Of a DNA stretch of 7,120 nucleotides, positions 1-5,112 are shown one piece after another. The notes beneath the pieces were generated by a model. The model was not told the origin of the DNA. It was given only the letters and a program-made list of their open reading frames with translations, and did no database searches. How positions within the stretch are numbered: the first letter of the stretch is position 1; the number at the start of each line of letters is the position of its first letter. The translations under genes were made by a program, and so were the position numbers. This DNA is from Clostridium sp. (GTDB lineage Bacteria; Bacillota; Clostridia; Lachnospirales; Lachnospiraceae), in NCBI GenBank assembly GCA_004554205.1, contig SFNH01000096.1:1-7120 (forward strand), read 5' to 3'.

Positions 1-2
1 GG

Positions 3-34
3 CGATTGCGGGAGTGCGAAGCACGGAGCAATCG
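3..34. repeat. Nested inverted repeat at the window edge
   Basis: CGATTGC (3-9) pairs perfectly with GCAATCG (28-34), and inside it GTGC (14-17) pairs with GCAC (21-24) around a GAA loop. It is followed by ACTTTCG rather than a T-run, so it is not a convincing intrinsic terminator. It could be part of a dispersed palindromic repeat, or the tail of an upstream gene: one frame is open from base 2 to a TAA at 83-85. The structure is directly visible; its role is not. Confidence 0.5.
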
Positions 35-40
35 ACTTTC

Positions 41-80
41 GTATATGGTGATGTCTGCGTCAGCAGACATATCCGTTTAC
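41..80 (+). promoter_or_regulatory. 40-nt hairpin in the rplM leader; possible L13 leader or repeat unit
   Basis: ATGTCTGC (51-58) pairs perfectly with GCAGACAT (63-70) around loop GTCA. Below a 2x2 internal loop (TG 49-50 / AT 71-72) the stem continues: GG 47-48 with CC 73-74, T46 with G75, A45 with T76, then GTA 41-43 with TAC 78-80 beyond a T-T mismatch. Firmicutes rplM-rpsI operons are known to carry an L13 autoregulatory leader RNA, and this hairpin is in the right place, 45 bases before the start codon. I cannot match it to that consensus from memory. Its neighbour at 3-34 makes a two-hairpin dispersed repeat an equally fair reading. A TATAAA at 81-86 has no good -35 partner. Confidence 0.4.
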
Positions 81-125
81 TATAAAAGTTAATCAGAAAC
101 AGGTAAGGTAACAGGAGGTTGACCA

Positions 126-560
126 ATGAAGAGTTTTATGGCTAGTCCAGCGACGATCGAGAGAAAGTGGTATGTAGTAGATGCTACCGGATATACATTA
201 GGACGTTTGGCTTCAGAAGTAGCAAAAGTTTTAAGAGGAAAGAACAAGCCGATCTTTACCCCGCACATCGACTGCGGCGATCATGTGATCGTAGTCAATG
301 CGGACAAGGTGAAAGTCACCGGTAAGAAGCTGGATCAGAAGATTTATTACAGCCACTCCGAGTATGTGGGCGGCATGAAGGAGACCACCCTGCGCGAGAT
401 GATGGCGAAGAAGCCGGAGCGCGTTGTCGAGTTGGCAGTTAAGGGGATGCTCCCGAAGGGACCGCTTGGAAGAAGTATGATTACCAAGCTTCATGTTTAC
501 GCAGGACCGGATCACGAGCACGCAGCTCAGAAGCCGGAAGCTCTGGAAATCAAATTCTAA
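126..560 (+). CDS. rplM: 50S ribosomal protein L13
   Basis: L13 is an early-assembling protein of the large ribosomal subunit that binds 23S rRNA. The 144-residue product is full length for bacterial L13. It opens with the usual Clostridia-like [20 protein letters not shown], then [18 protein letters not shown] (residues 22-39), and carries the family signature around residues 105-127 ([12 protein letters not shown], then LHVYAG). The variable YxHSxYxGG segment reads [10 protein letters not shown] at 74-83. A strong AGGAGG lies just upstream (113-118) with suitable spacing, supporting the ATG at 126 over the internal ATG four codons in. It is followed 28 bases later by rpsI, the standard bacterial rplM-rpsI pair, probably one mRNA ending at the terminator after rpsI. 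Identification is by recognised family sequence and gene order. Confidence 0.98.
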   Translation: MKSFMASPATIERKWYVVDATGYTLGRLASEVAKVLRGKNKPIFTPHIDCGDHVIVVNADKVKVTGKKLDQKIYYSHSEYVGGMKETTLREMMAKKPERVVELAVKGMLPKGPLGRSMITKLHVYAGPDHEHAAQKPEALEIKF

Positions 561-588
561 GGAAAGGTACTGAAAGGAGGACGCTATC

Positions 589-978
589 ATGGCAAACAAA
601 TATTATGGAACAGGCAGAAGGAAAAAATCTGTCGCAAGAGTATATCTGATGCCGGGCACCGGTAAGATTACCATCAACAAGAGGGACATCGACGAGTATC
701 TCGGTCTTGAGACCCTGAAGGTGGTCGTTCGTCAGCCGCTCGTGGCTACCGAGACCCTCGGCAAGTTCGACGTTCAGGTCAACGTCCGCGGCGGCGGTTT
801 CACCGGACAGGCCGGTGCGATCCGTCACGGCATCTCGAGGGCTCTGCTCCAGGCAGACGCCGATTACAGACCGATTTTAAAGAAGGCCGGTTTCCTGACG
901 AGAGATCCGCGTATGAAGGAGAGAAAGAAGTACGGCTTAAAGGCCGCACGTCGTGCTCCGCAGTTCTCAAAGAGATAA
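589..978 (+). CDS. rpsI: 30S ribosomal protein S9
   Basis: S9 sits in the head of the small ribosomal subunit, and its basic C-terminal tail reaches the P-site tRNA. The 129-residue product is full length. Visible hallmarks are the N-terminal [16 protein letters not shown], the core signature [23 protein letters not shown] (residues 65-87, given here as the family's GGG-x2-GQ pattern), and the conserved basic tail ending in FSKR. AAAGGAGG (573-580) lies 8 bases before the ATG. It is the second and last gene of the rplM-rpsI unit: the intrinsic terminator starts 9 bases after its stop codon. Confidence 0.98.
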   Translation: MANKYYGTGRRKKSVARVYLMPGTGKITINKRDIDEYLGLETLKVVVRQPLVATETLGKFDVQVNVRGGGFTGQAGAIRHGISRALLQADADYRPILKKAGFLTRDPRMKERKKYGLKAARRAPQFSKR

Positions 979-986
979 TACACCAG

Positions 987-1030
987 AAAACCTCGAATCC
1001 GGTTTGGTTTCGAGGTTTTTCTTTATTTTT
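987..1030 (+). terminator. Intrinsic terminator of the rplM-rpsI operon
   Basis: AAAACCTCGAA (987-997) pairs perfectly over 11 bp with TTCGAGGTTTT (1009-1019), with a 5-6 nt effective loop if CC 999-1000 pairs with GG 1006-1007. A T-rich tract (1016-1030, TTTTTCTTTATTTTT) follows directly. It begins 9 bases after the rpsI stop, which is the classic arrangement. Confidence 0.93.
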
Positions 1031-1035
1031 ATAAA
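1008..1035 (+). promoter_or_regulatory. Possible weak promoter for the Gre-like gene
   Basis: TATAAA at 1030-1035 is a good -10 candidate and would start RNA near 1042, just ahead of the ribosome binding site at 1047-1054. The best -35 at usable spacing is TTTCGA (1008-1013, 16-bp spacer), a poor match that lies in the right arm of the preceding terminator. The gene needs some promoter here, or read-through from rpsI. Confidence 0.3.
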
Positions 1036-1046
1036 AAGATGGATTT

Positions 1047-1054
1047 GAGGAAGG
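1047..1054 (+). promoter_or_regulatory. Ribosome binding site that fixes the Gre-like start
   Basis: GAGGAAGG lies 11 bases before the ATG at 1066. The in-frame ATG at 1039 has only T/A-rich terminator sequence upstream and would place this Shine-Dalgarno inside the coding region, so 1066 is preferred. Confidence 0.75.
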
Positions 1055-1065
1055 ACGCACACATC

Positions 1066-1566
1066 ATGCGGGAAAAACTGACAAAGAGTGATATCGGGAA
1101 GATTCAGGAGGAGATCGACTACCGGAAGCTTACGGTGCGGCAGCAGTGTCTGGAGGCGGTGAAGGAGGCCCGCGCCCACGGCGACTTGAGCGAGAACTTC
1201 GAGTATCACGCGGCAAAGCGGGAGAAAAACCAGAACGAGAGCCGTATCCGCTATCTGGAGAATATGCTGAAAAATGCGATCATCATCTCCGATGAATCGA
1301 GGGACGATGAGGTTGGATTAAATAAGTTTGTCACCCTCTACATGGAGGAGGACGACGAGGAGGAGACCTACAAGCTCGTCACCAGCATCCGCGGGAATTC
1401 CATGAACAACATGATCAGCACAGAGTCTCCGCTGGGGAAGGCGCTCATGCACCACAAGGTCGGCGACAGGATCCTTGTGAAGGCGAACGACGCGTACAGC
1501 TATTATGCGGTCATCCGGAAGATCGAGGCGGCCGGCGATGAGGACGACGCGATCCGCAGGTTCTAA
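1066..1566 (+). CDS. GreA/GreB-family transcript cleavage factor
   Basis: Gre factors enter the secondary channel of RNA polymerase and stimulate cleavage of backtracked RNA. From the ATG at 1066 the product is 166 residues, close to the usual 158. Residues 1-75 are the predicted antiparallel coiled coil. Its tip reads HGDLSENFEY (38-47), with the acidic pair D40 and E43 at the positions that coordinate the catalytic metal in GreA. The C-terminal FKBP-like domain is visible as ESPLGKALMHHKVGDRILVKAND (about 120-142, key SPLGKAL and VGD). The tip context FEYHAAKREKNQNESRI and the acidic stretch EEDDEEE (94-100) differ from standard GreA, so this may be a second Gre paralogue rather than the housekeeping greA; I leave the symbol blank. 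It follows the rpsI terminator and precedes the DUF3343-type gene by 24 bases, so those two are probably cotranscribed. Confidence 0.88.
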   Translation: MREKLTKSDIGKIQEEIDYRKLTVRQQCLEAVKEARAHGDLSENFEYHAAKREKNQNESRIRYLENMLKNAIIISDESRDDEVGLNKFVTLYMEEDDEEETYKLVTSIRGNSMNNMISTESPLGKALMHHKVGDRILVKANDAYSYYAVIRKIEAAGDEDDAIRRF

Positions 1567-1590
1567 ATCTTTTGGCAGGAGGAGATTTCA

Positions 1591-1836
1591 GTGAGTGAAC
1601 GATACATAGCGACATTTTACTCCCATTTTGGCGCAATCCGCTTCAAGCGTCAATGCGACGCGGGCGGGATATCGGCAAAGACCATGCCGGTGCCGCGCAA
1701 CTTAAGCAGCAGCTGCGGGACCTGTGTCTGCTGTGAGGGCGGTCTGCCGGAGGAATTCTGCCGGGATGAGACCGAGCAGATCGTAAAGGTACAGGAATCG
1801 GGATACCAGATTATATACCGGGCGGAGGGTAGCTGA
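1591..1836 (+). CDS. Small cysteine-rich DUF3343-type protein (putative Se/S carrier-like)
   Basis: An 81-residue protein starting at GTG 1591, with a strong AGGAGGAG (1577-1584) 6 bases upstream. The layout YIATFYSHFGAIRFKRQCDAGGI, then MPVPRNLSSSCGT, is that of the DUF3343 family (Pfam calls it putative Se/S carrier-like): a small alpha/beta fold with a conserved PVPRxxSSSCG segment. Its biochemical role is not established. Cysteines are at 22, 42, 45, 47, 48 and 57. C42 is the family cysteine, while C45, C47 and C48 form an extra cluster (CGTCVCC) where I would expect hydrophobic or basic residues. It has no signal peptide or membrane segment, so it is cytoplasmic. It is probably cotranscribed with the Gre-like gene, and its stop is 2 bp from the end of the convergent dehydrogenase gene. 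The family call rests on pattern memory. Confidence 0.75.
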   Translation: MSERYIATFYSHFGAIRFKRQCDAGGISAKTMPVPRNLSSSCGTCVCCEGGLPEEFCRDETEQIVKVQESGYQIIYRAEGS

Positions 1837-1853
1837 CTTTAAATCCATCCGCC
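1821..1853. repeat. Hairpin spanning two convergent stop codons
   Basis: GGCGGAGGGT (1821-1830) pairs with ATCC plus TCCGCC (1843-1846 and 1848-1853), with A1847 bulged and a 12-nt loop. It covers the stops of both convergent genes. Neither strand has a T-run after the stem, so it does not look like a standard intrinsic terminator, but nothing else is available to end either transcript. Confidence 0.45.
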
Positions 1854-2570
1854 GTCGATACCGATCACCTGCCCGGTCAGATAGCTTCCCTTGCAGCCCA
1901 GGTGATACACAAAATCCGCGATTTCTTCCGCCTGTCCGAGACGCCCGGCGGGGATCTCGTCGACGAGACGGATCAGCTCGTCCTCTTCCAACCACCGATT
2001 CATCTCCGTGTCGATCGCGCCGCAGGCGACGGCGTTGACCTGGATGTTGCTTGGGGCGAGTTCCTTAGCGAGCGCCCTGGTGAACGCATTGACGCCGCCC
2101 TTGCTGGCGGAGTAGGCGACCTCGCAGGAGGCCCCCACATTGCCCCAGACGGAGGAAATGTTGATGATCTTTCCATGCCCGGCGGCAAGCATAAGAGGGA
2201 TGGAGAGCTTGCAGCAGTTGAAGACGGAGGTTAAGTTGGTGTGGAGGATACGCTCCCAGTCCGCGCTGTCCATCTCCTGTAAAAGCCCGATGTAGTCGAT
2301 CCCGGCGTTATTCACAAGCACGTCCAGCGTGCCGTATTGCTTCTTTATGATGCCGAACATTTCCCTGCAGCGGTCGAAGTCCCCCATGTCGCCCAGATAC
2401 GCGGTGCAGCATACCTGATAGCTCTCGATCTCCTTTTTTGCCTGCATGAGCTCCTGCTCCCGGTGGGCGCAGTTGATAACGACGTTGTAGCCCTTCTTCG
2501 CAAATTTCACGGCGATGGCTTTCCCGATCCCGCGGGAAGCTCCGGTCACCAGCACCACTTTCTCAGCCAT
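1839..2570 (-). CDS. FabG-like short-chain dehydrogenase/reductase
   Basis: A classical SDR of 243 residues, NAD(P)-dependent and cytoplasmic. Motifs are in order: cofactor loop TGASRGIG (9-16), NNAG (87-90), and the catalytic tetrad N112, S140, Y153, K157 (ISSVWG, then YSASKGGV). The C-terminal GxIDTEM and GSYLTGQVIGIDGGW (228-242) complete the fold. These features are typical of 3-oxoacyl-ACP reductase (FabG) and its many paralogues. It is not beside other fatty-acid synthesis genes, so the substrate is open and I give no symbol. The start is the ATG at 2570, with AAAGGGG 8 bases upstream; an upstream in-frame ATG at 2645 would add 25 hydrophobic residues, lacks a Shine-Dalgarno and overlaps the promoter. 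It is divergent from trxB and convergent with the DUF3343-type gene. R13 suggests, but does not prove, NADPH preference. Confidence 0.93.
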   Translation of the reverse strand: MAEKVVLVTGASRGIGKAIAVKFAKKGYNVVINCAHREQELMQAKKEIESYQVCCTAYLGDMGDFDRCREMFGIIKKQYGTLDVLVNNAGIDYIGLLQEMDSADWERILHTNLTSVFNCCKLSIPLMLAAGHGKIINISSVWGNVGASCEVAYSASKGGVNAFTRALAKELAPSNIQVNAVACGAIDTEMNRWLEEDELIRLVDEIPAGRLGQAEEIADFVYHLGCKGSYLTGQVIGIDGGWI

Positions 2571-2578
2571 AAGGTTAT

Positions 2579-2585
2579 CCCCTTT
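2579..2585 (-). promoter_or_regulatory. Ribosome binding site of the dehydrogenase gene
   Basis: On the minus strand AAAGGGG sits 8 bases before the ATG at 2570. It supports that start over the longer reading from 2645. Confidence 0.7.
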
Positions 2586-2604
2586 CCCGATATATTCTGC
2601 ATAT

Positions 2605-2633
2605 AGTATATAATATATAAAGTTACAAAACAA
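2605..2633 (-). promoter_or_regulatory. Sigma-A-type promoter of the dehydrogenase gene
   Basis: On the minus strand TTGTTT (2628-2633) and TATACT (2605-2610) are separated by exactly 17 bp within a very AT-rich stretch. The predicted RNA start, near 2598, leaves a short leader of about 28 bases before the ATG at 2570. Confidence 0.7.
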
Positions 2634-2638
2634 GTAAC
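2622..2638. promoter_or_regulatory. Palindrome over the -35 box; candidate operator
   Basis: GTTAC (2622-2626) and GTAAC (2634-2638) form an inverted repeat with a 7-bp spacer that contains the -35 hexamer of the minus-strand promoter. The placement is what a repressor site would have. The arms are short, so chance is possible. Related GTAAC-containing sequence recurs at 2714-2744. Confidence 0.35.
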
Positions 2639-2708
2639 AGTTCACCCATGTGCCTCACCCCGGACGCGGGTCGGGTTTTCGTTATTGTTCGGTCGCCGGA
2701 TGTAAAAC

Positions 2709-2750
2709 TTTTGCTGTAACTGTTCCGTACCTTCACAGTTACAGGCAAAA
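2709..2750. repeat. Inverted repeat, 10-bp perfect arms, extended to 15 bp
   Basis: CTGTAACTGT (2714-2723) pairs perfectly with ACAGTTACAG (2735-2744) across an 11-nt loop. TTTTG (2709-2713) then pairs with CAAAA (2746-2750) if G2745 is bulged. It lies in the middle of the divergent intergenic region, about 110 bases upstream of the proposed trxB -10 box. It could be an operator or an RNA hairpin; neither strand has a convincing T-run after it. Confidence 0.55.
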
Positions 2751-2786
2751 ATCCATGAAAATTGTCTTCGGCAATGGGATTTTTGC
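2745..2786. repeat. Second hairpin, with an inner C(UUCG)G loop
   Basis: GCAAAAATCC (2745-2754) pairs perfectly with GGATTTTTGC (2777-2786). Inside, ATTG (2761-2764) pairs with CAAT (2772-2775), capped by C-TTCG-G (2766-2771), the extra-stable tetraloop form. The stem is flanked by A5 on the left and T5 on the right, as in bidirectional terminators, but the T-run is inside the stem and is followed by GCGGCG. It uses 2745-2750, which also belong to the preceding hairpin, so the two cannot both form fully. Confidence 0.5.
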
Positions 2787-2854
2787 GGCGAAGGGCTGAA
2801 TTCTTACACAAAATAATTACAATTTATGGAATGGTATGTATCTTTGGAAAAACT

Positions 2855-2865
2855 TGTGCTATACT
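2855..2865 (+). promoter_or_regulatory. Extended -10 promoter of the trxB operon
   Basis: TGCTATACT (2857-2865) is an extended -10 element with hexamer TATACT at 2860-2865. There is no good -35 at 16-18 bp; TTGGAA at 2844-2849 is too close. Extended -10 promoters often work without one. The RNA would start near 2872, giving a leader of about 34 bases to the ATG at 2906. Confidence 0.55.
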
Positions 2866-2905
2866 TAACGAAGACAGGAAAGAATGGAGAACAGGAGCGA
2901 TACCT

Positions 2906-3898
2906 ATGGCAGAAAAATATGATCTCGTAATCATCGGTTCGGGCCCGGCGGGGCTTTCGGCGGCGGTTTACGCCCAGCGGGCGAAGCTTGATACCCTCGT
3001 GATCGAGAAGGAGATGATGAGCGGCGGGCAGGTGCTCACGACCTATGAGGTGGACAATTACCTGGGCCTTCCGGGGATGAATGGATTTGACCTCGGCATG
3101 AAATTTAGAGAGCACGCGGACCGCCTCGGCGCGGTGTTCGCAGAGGATACGGTGCAGCGGATCACGATCTGCGGAGCCGGGGAGGAGGAGGAGCTCGCGG
3201 CGGCAGAGTTAAAGGCGCTCCCGGGGAAACGCCCCTTCACCGGCTGGAAGACTGTGGAGGGCGCGAAGAACACTTACCGGGCGAAGGCCGTCATCATCGC
3301 CACCGGCGCGACCCACAAAAAGCTCGGCGTGCCCGGCGAGGAGGAATTTACCGGGATGGGCGTCAGCTACTGCGCCACCTGCGACGGCGCGTTTTTCCGG
3401 AAGAAGGTGACGGCTGTTGTGGGCGGCGGGGATGTGGCGATCGAGGACGCCATTTTCCTTTCGCGCATGTGCAGTCATGTTTATCTGATTCACCGCAGGG
3501 ATGAGCTGCGCGGGGCAAAGTCGCTTCAGGAGCGGCTGTTTTCCCTTGATAATGTGACGGTGCTCTGGGACAGCGTGGTCGAGGAGATACAGGGGGAAGG
3601 TAAGGTAAGTGCCATCGCGCTTAAAAATGTCAGGACGCAGAAGTCCTCCCGCCTTGAGGTGGACGGCGTATTCATCGCTGTGGGAATTACCCCCAACAGC
3701 AGCCCCTATGAGGGTCTCGTCGAGATGGATCATGGCTATATCTGCGCAGACGAGACGGGAGCCGCGAGCGTCCCCGGCATCTTTGCCGTGGGGGATGTGA
3801 GGACGAAGAAGCTTCGCCAGATCGTGACGGCGGTTGCCGACGGCGCGAACGCGGTGAGCAGCGTGGAACACTTTTTAAATAGTTGTGAGGTAAGATAA
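2906..3898 (+). CDS. trxB: Thioredoxin reductase (NADPH)
   Basis: A cytoplasmic FAD enzyme that transfers electrons from NADPH to thioredoxin or a similar thiol protein. The 330-residue product shows, in order: FAD-binding GSGPAG (11-16); MMSGGQ with a following NYLGLPG (51-57); ATGA (132-135); the redox motif CATC (C156, C159) in YCATCDGAF; NADPH-binding GGGDVAIEDA (173-182); HRRDELR (196-202), whose arginines mark NADPH preference; and FAVGDVR (293-299), the second FAD motif. It is somewhat longer than the usual ~310 residues. The extra length is a Glu/Ala-rich stretch and linker near residues 88-123. The start at 2906 has AGGAG (2893-2897) 8 bases upstream; the frame is open further upstream, but that part includes the promoter and has no family similarity. 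First gene of a probable three-gene operon. No thioredoxin gene is adjacent. Confidence 0.95.
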   Translation: MAEKYDLVIIGSGPAGLSAAVYAQRAKLDTLVIEKEMMSGGQVLTTYEVDNYLGLPGMNGFDLGMKFREHADRLGAVFAEDTVQRITICGAGEEEELAAAELKALPGKRPFTGWKTVEGAKNTYRAKAVIIATGATHKKLGVPGEEEFTGMGVSYCATCDGAFFRKKVTAVVGGGDVAIEDAIFLSRMCSHVYLIHRRDELRGAKSLQERLFSLDNVTVLWDSVVEEIQGEGKVSAIALKNVRTQKSSRLEVDGVFIAVGITPNSSPYEGLVEMDHGYICADETGAASVPGIFAVGDVRTKKLRQIVTAVADGANAVSSVEHFLNSCEVR

Positions 3899-3915
3899 AG
3901 GAAGGCAGGGAACCA

Positions 3916-5103
3916 ATGAAAAAATTATGGAAGGCACTCGCGGCGTGCTGCCTTTTCGCGGCGTTTACGGGAGCGGTGAGCGCCCGCGCGGAGGAGGCGG
4001 ACAATGCAGCGCCCCCGGCGGTTTCGGCAGACTACACGAGCATTGCCGTGTCCCAGGTGAGCGGTTATGTGAATATCCGCGAGCAGGCGACCACGACAAG
4101 TAAGATCGTAGGGAAAATTTACAACAACTGCGCGGCGACGATCCTGGAGACGGTGCAGGGCGAGGGCGGCGAGTGGTACCGCATCCAGTCCGGCACGGTG
4201 AACGGGTTTATCAAGGCGGAGTATTTTATCACGGGCGAGGCGGCGGAAAACCTGGCACAGTCCATCGGCAGGGAATTCGTGACGATAAACGCGAGCAATC
4301 TCCGGCTACGCGAGCAGCCGAACCTCACGAGCAGGACGCTCACGATGCTTCCTCAGGGCGCGCGCTATGTGGTGCAGGCGGAGGAGGGAGATTTCTTCAA
4401 GGTTGAGGTTGACGCGGATCTTGTCGGCTATATCGCCCAGTCCTGCTGTGTGACCGAGGTGGTATTCGACCAGGCGGTGTCGCTTGAGGAGGAGCGGGCG
4501 AAGCTCGAGGAGGAGTCGAGACGGAAACGGGAGGCACAGACGGCGATCGCGGCGCTTGAACAGGTGATACGCGTGGAGGAGAACCGTCTGGCGGCGGAGA
4601 ATGCCGCGGCGGTTGAAGCGGAGACTCAGCCTGCGTCCCCGGAGGTGATCATTGCGGCAAACCCGGTTCAGAGCGACAATTCGCAGAACACGACGGCACC
4701 GACGCTTACGGTTGGGCCGGGCGCTTCCACGGCGGTCGTATCGGCGACCAGGAGCGCGCTTGTGGCGTATGCGAAGCAGTTTTTGGGGAATCCCTATCTG
4801 TACGGAGGTACGAGCCTGACTGAGGGCGCGGACTGCTCCGGTTTTACCCAGGGCGTCTTTGCGCACTTTGGCATCACCACGGGGAGGAGCTCGCGCGACC
4901 AGGCGGAAAAGGGGCGTGAGATCGCCATATCCGATGTACAGCCCGGCGATCTTCTGTTTTACGCGAGCGGCGGTACCATCAACCATGTGGCGCTTTACAT
5001 AGGTGGAAACGAGGTGATCCACGCGAGCAACCCGACTACGGGCATTACCATCTCGCCCTACAATTACCGCACGCCGTGTAAGGCCGTTACCTTCTTAGAT
5101 TAA
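3916..5103 (+). CDS. Secreted SH3b-NlpC/P60 peptidoglycan hydrolase
   Basis: A 395-residue exported cell-wall enzyme, expected to cut peptide bonds in peptidoglycan stem peptides (typically gamma-D-Glu to diamino acid). Residues 1-25 form a signal peptide (KK, hydrophobic core, ARA before EEAD). Two bacterial SH3 domains follow, about 40-107 (GYVNIREQATTTSKIVG) and 119-184 (ASNLRLREQPNLTSRTL). Residues 188-237 are a charged, probably coiled-coil segment rich in Glu, Arg and Ala, then a Ser/Thr/Pro-rich linker to about 278. The C-terminal NlpC/P60 domain (279-395) has the Cys-His-His triad: C307 in DCSGFT, H357 in NHVALYIG, H369 in VIHAS. No lipobox or LPXTG anchor is seen. It starts 17 bases after the trxB stop, and its own stop is 9 bases before the acyltransferase ATG, so it is the middle gene of an operon. 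Confidence 0.94.
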   Translation: MKKLWKALAACCLFAAFTGAVSARAEEADNAAPPAVSADYTSIAVSQVSGYVNIREQATTTSKIVGKIYNNCAATILETVQGEGGEWYRIQSGTVNGFIKAEYFITGEAAENLAQSIGREFVTINASNLRLREQPNLTSRTLTMLPQGARYVVQAEEGDFFKVEVDADLVGYIAQSCCVTEVVFDQAVSLEEERAKLEEESRRKREAQTAIAALEQVIRVEENRLAAENAAAVEAETQPASPEVIIAANPVQSDNSQNTTAPTLTVGPGASTAVVSATRSALVAYAKQFLGNPYLYGGTSLTEGADCSGFTQGVFAHFGITTGRSSRDQAEKGREIAISDVQPGDLLFYASGGTINHVALYIGGNEVIHASNPTTGITISPYNYRTPCKAVTFLD

Positions 5104-5112
5104 GGGGGCCTT

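Noticed and set aside
2656..2690. GC-rich hairpin with T-rich tail (CCCGGACGCGGGTCGGGTTTTCG) as a plus-strand terminator
   Set aside because: The pairing is ambiguous with only about 4-5 bp in any register, and no plus-strand gene precedes it to terminate.
2623..2811. A 62-codon minus-strand open frame in the divergent intergenic region
   Set aside because: It runs through both hairpins and the dehydrogenase promoter, has no convincing ribosome binding site and resembles no family I know.
2762..2905. Longer trxB reading starting at TTG 2762
   Set aside because: The added residues have no similarity to TrxB, the stretch contains the proposed promoter and a hairpin, and a good ribosome binding site precedes 2906.
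3209..3871. A 220-codon minus-strand open frame opposite trxB
   Set aside because: His/Arg/Ala-rich and motif-free; trxB motifs are intact on the other strand.
4306..5022. A 238-codon minus-strand open frame opposite the NlpC/P60 gene
   Set aside because: Arg-rich translation without family features; the opposite strand encodes complete SH3b and NlpC/P60 domains here.
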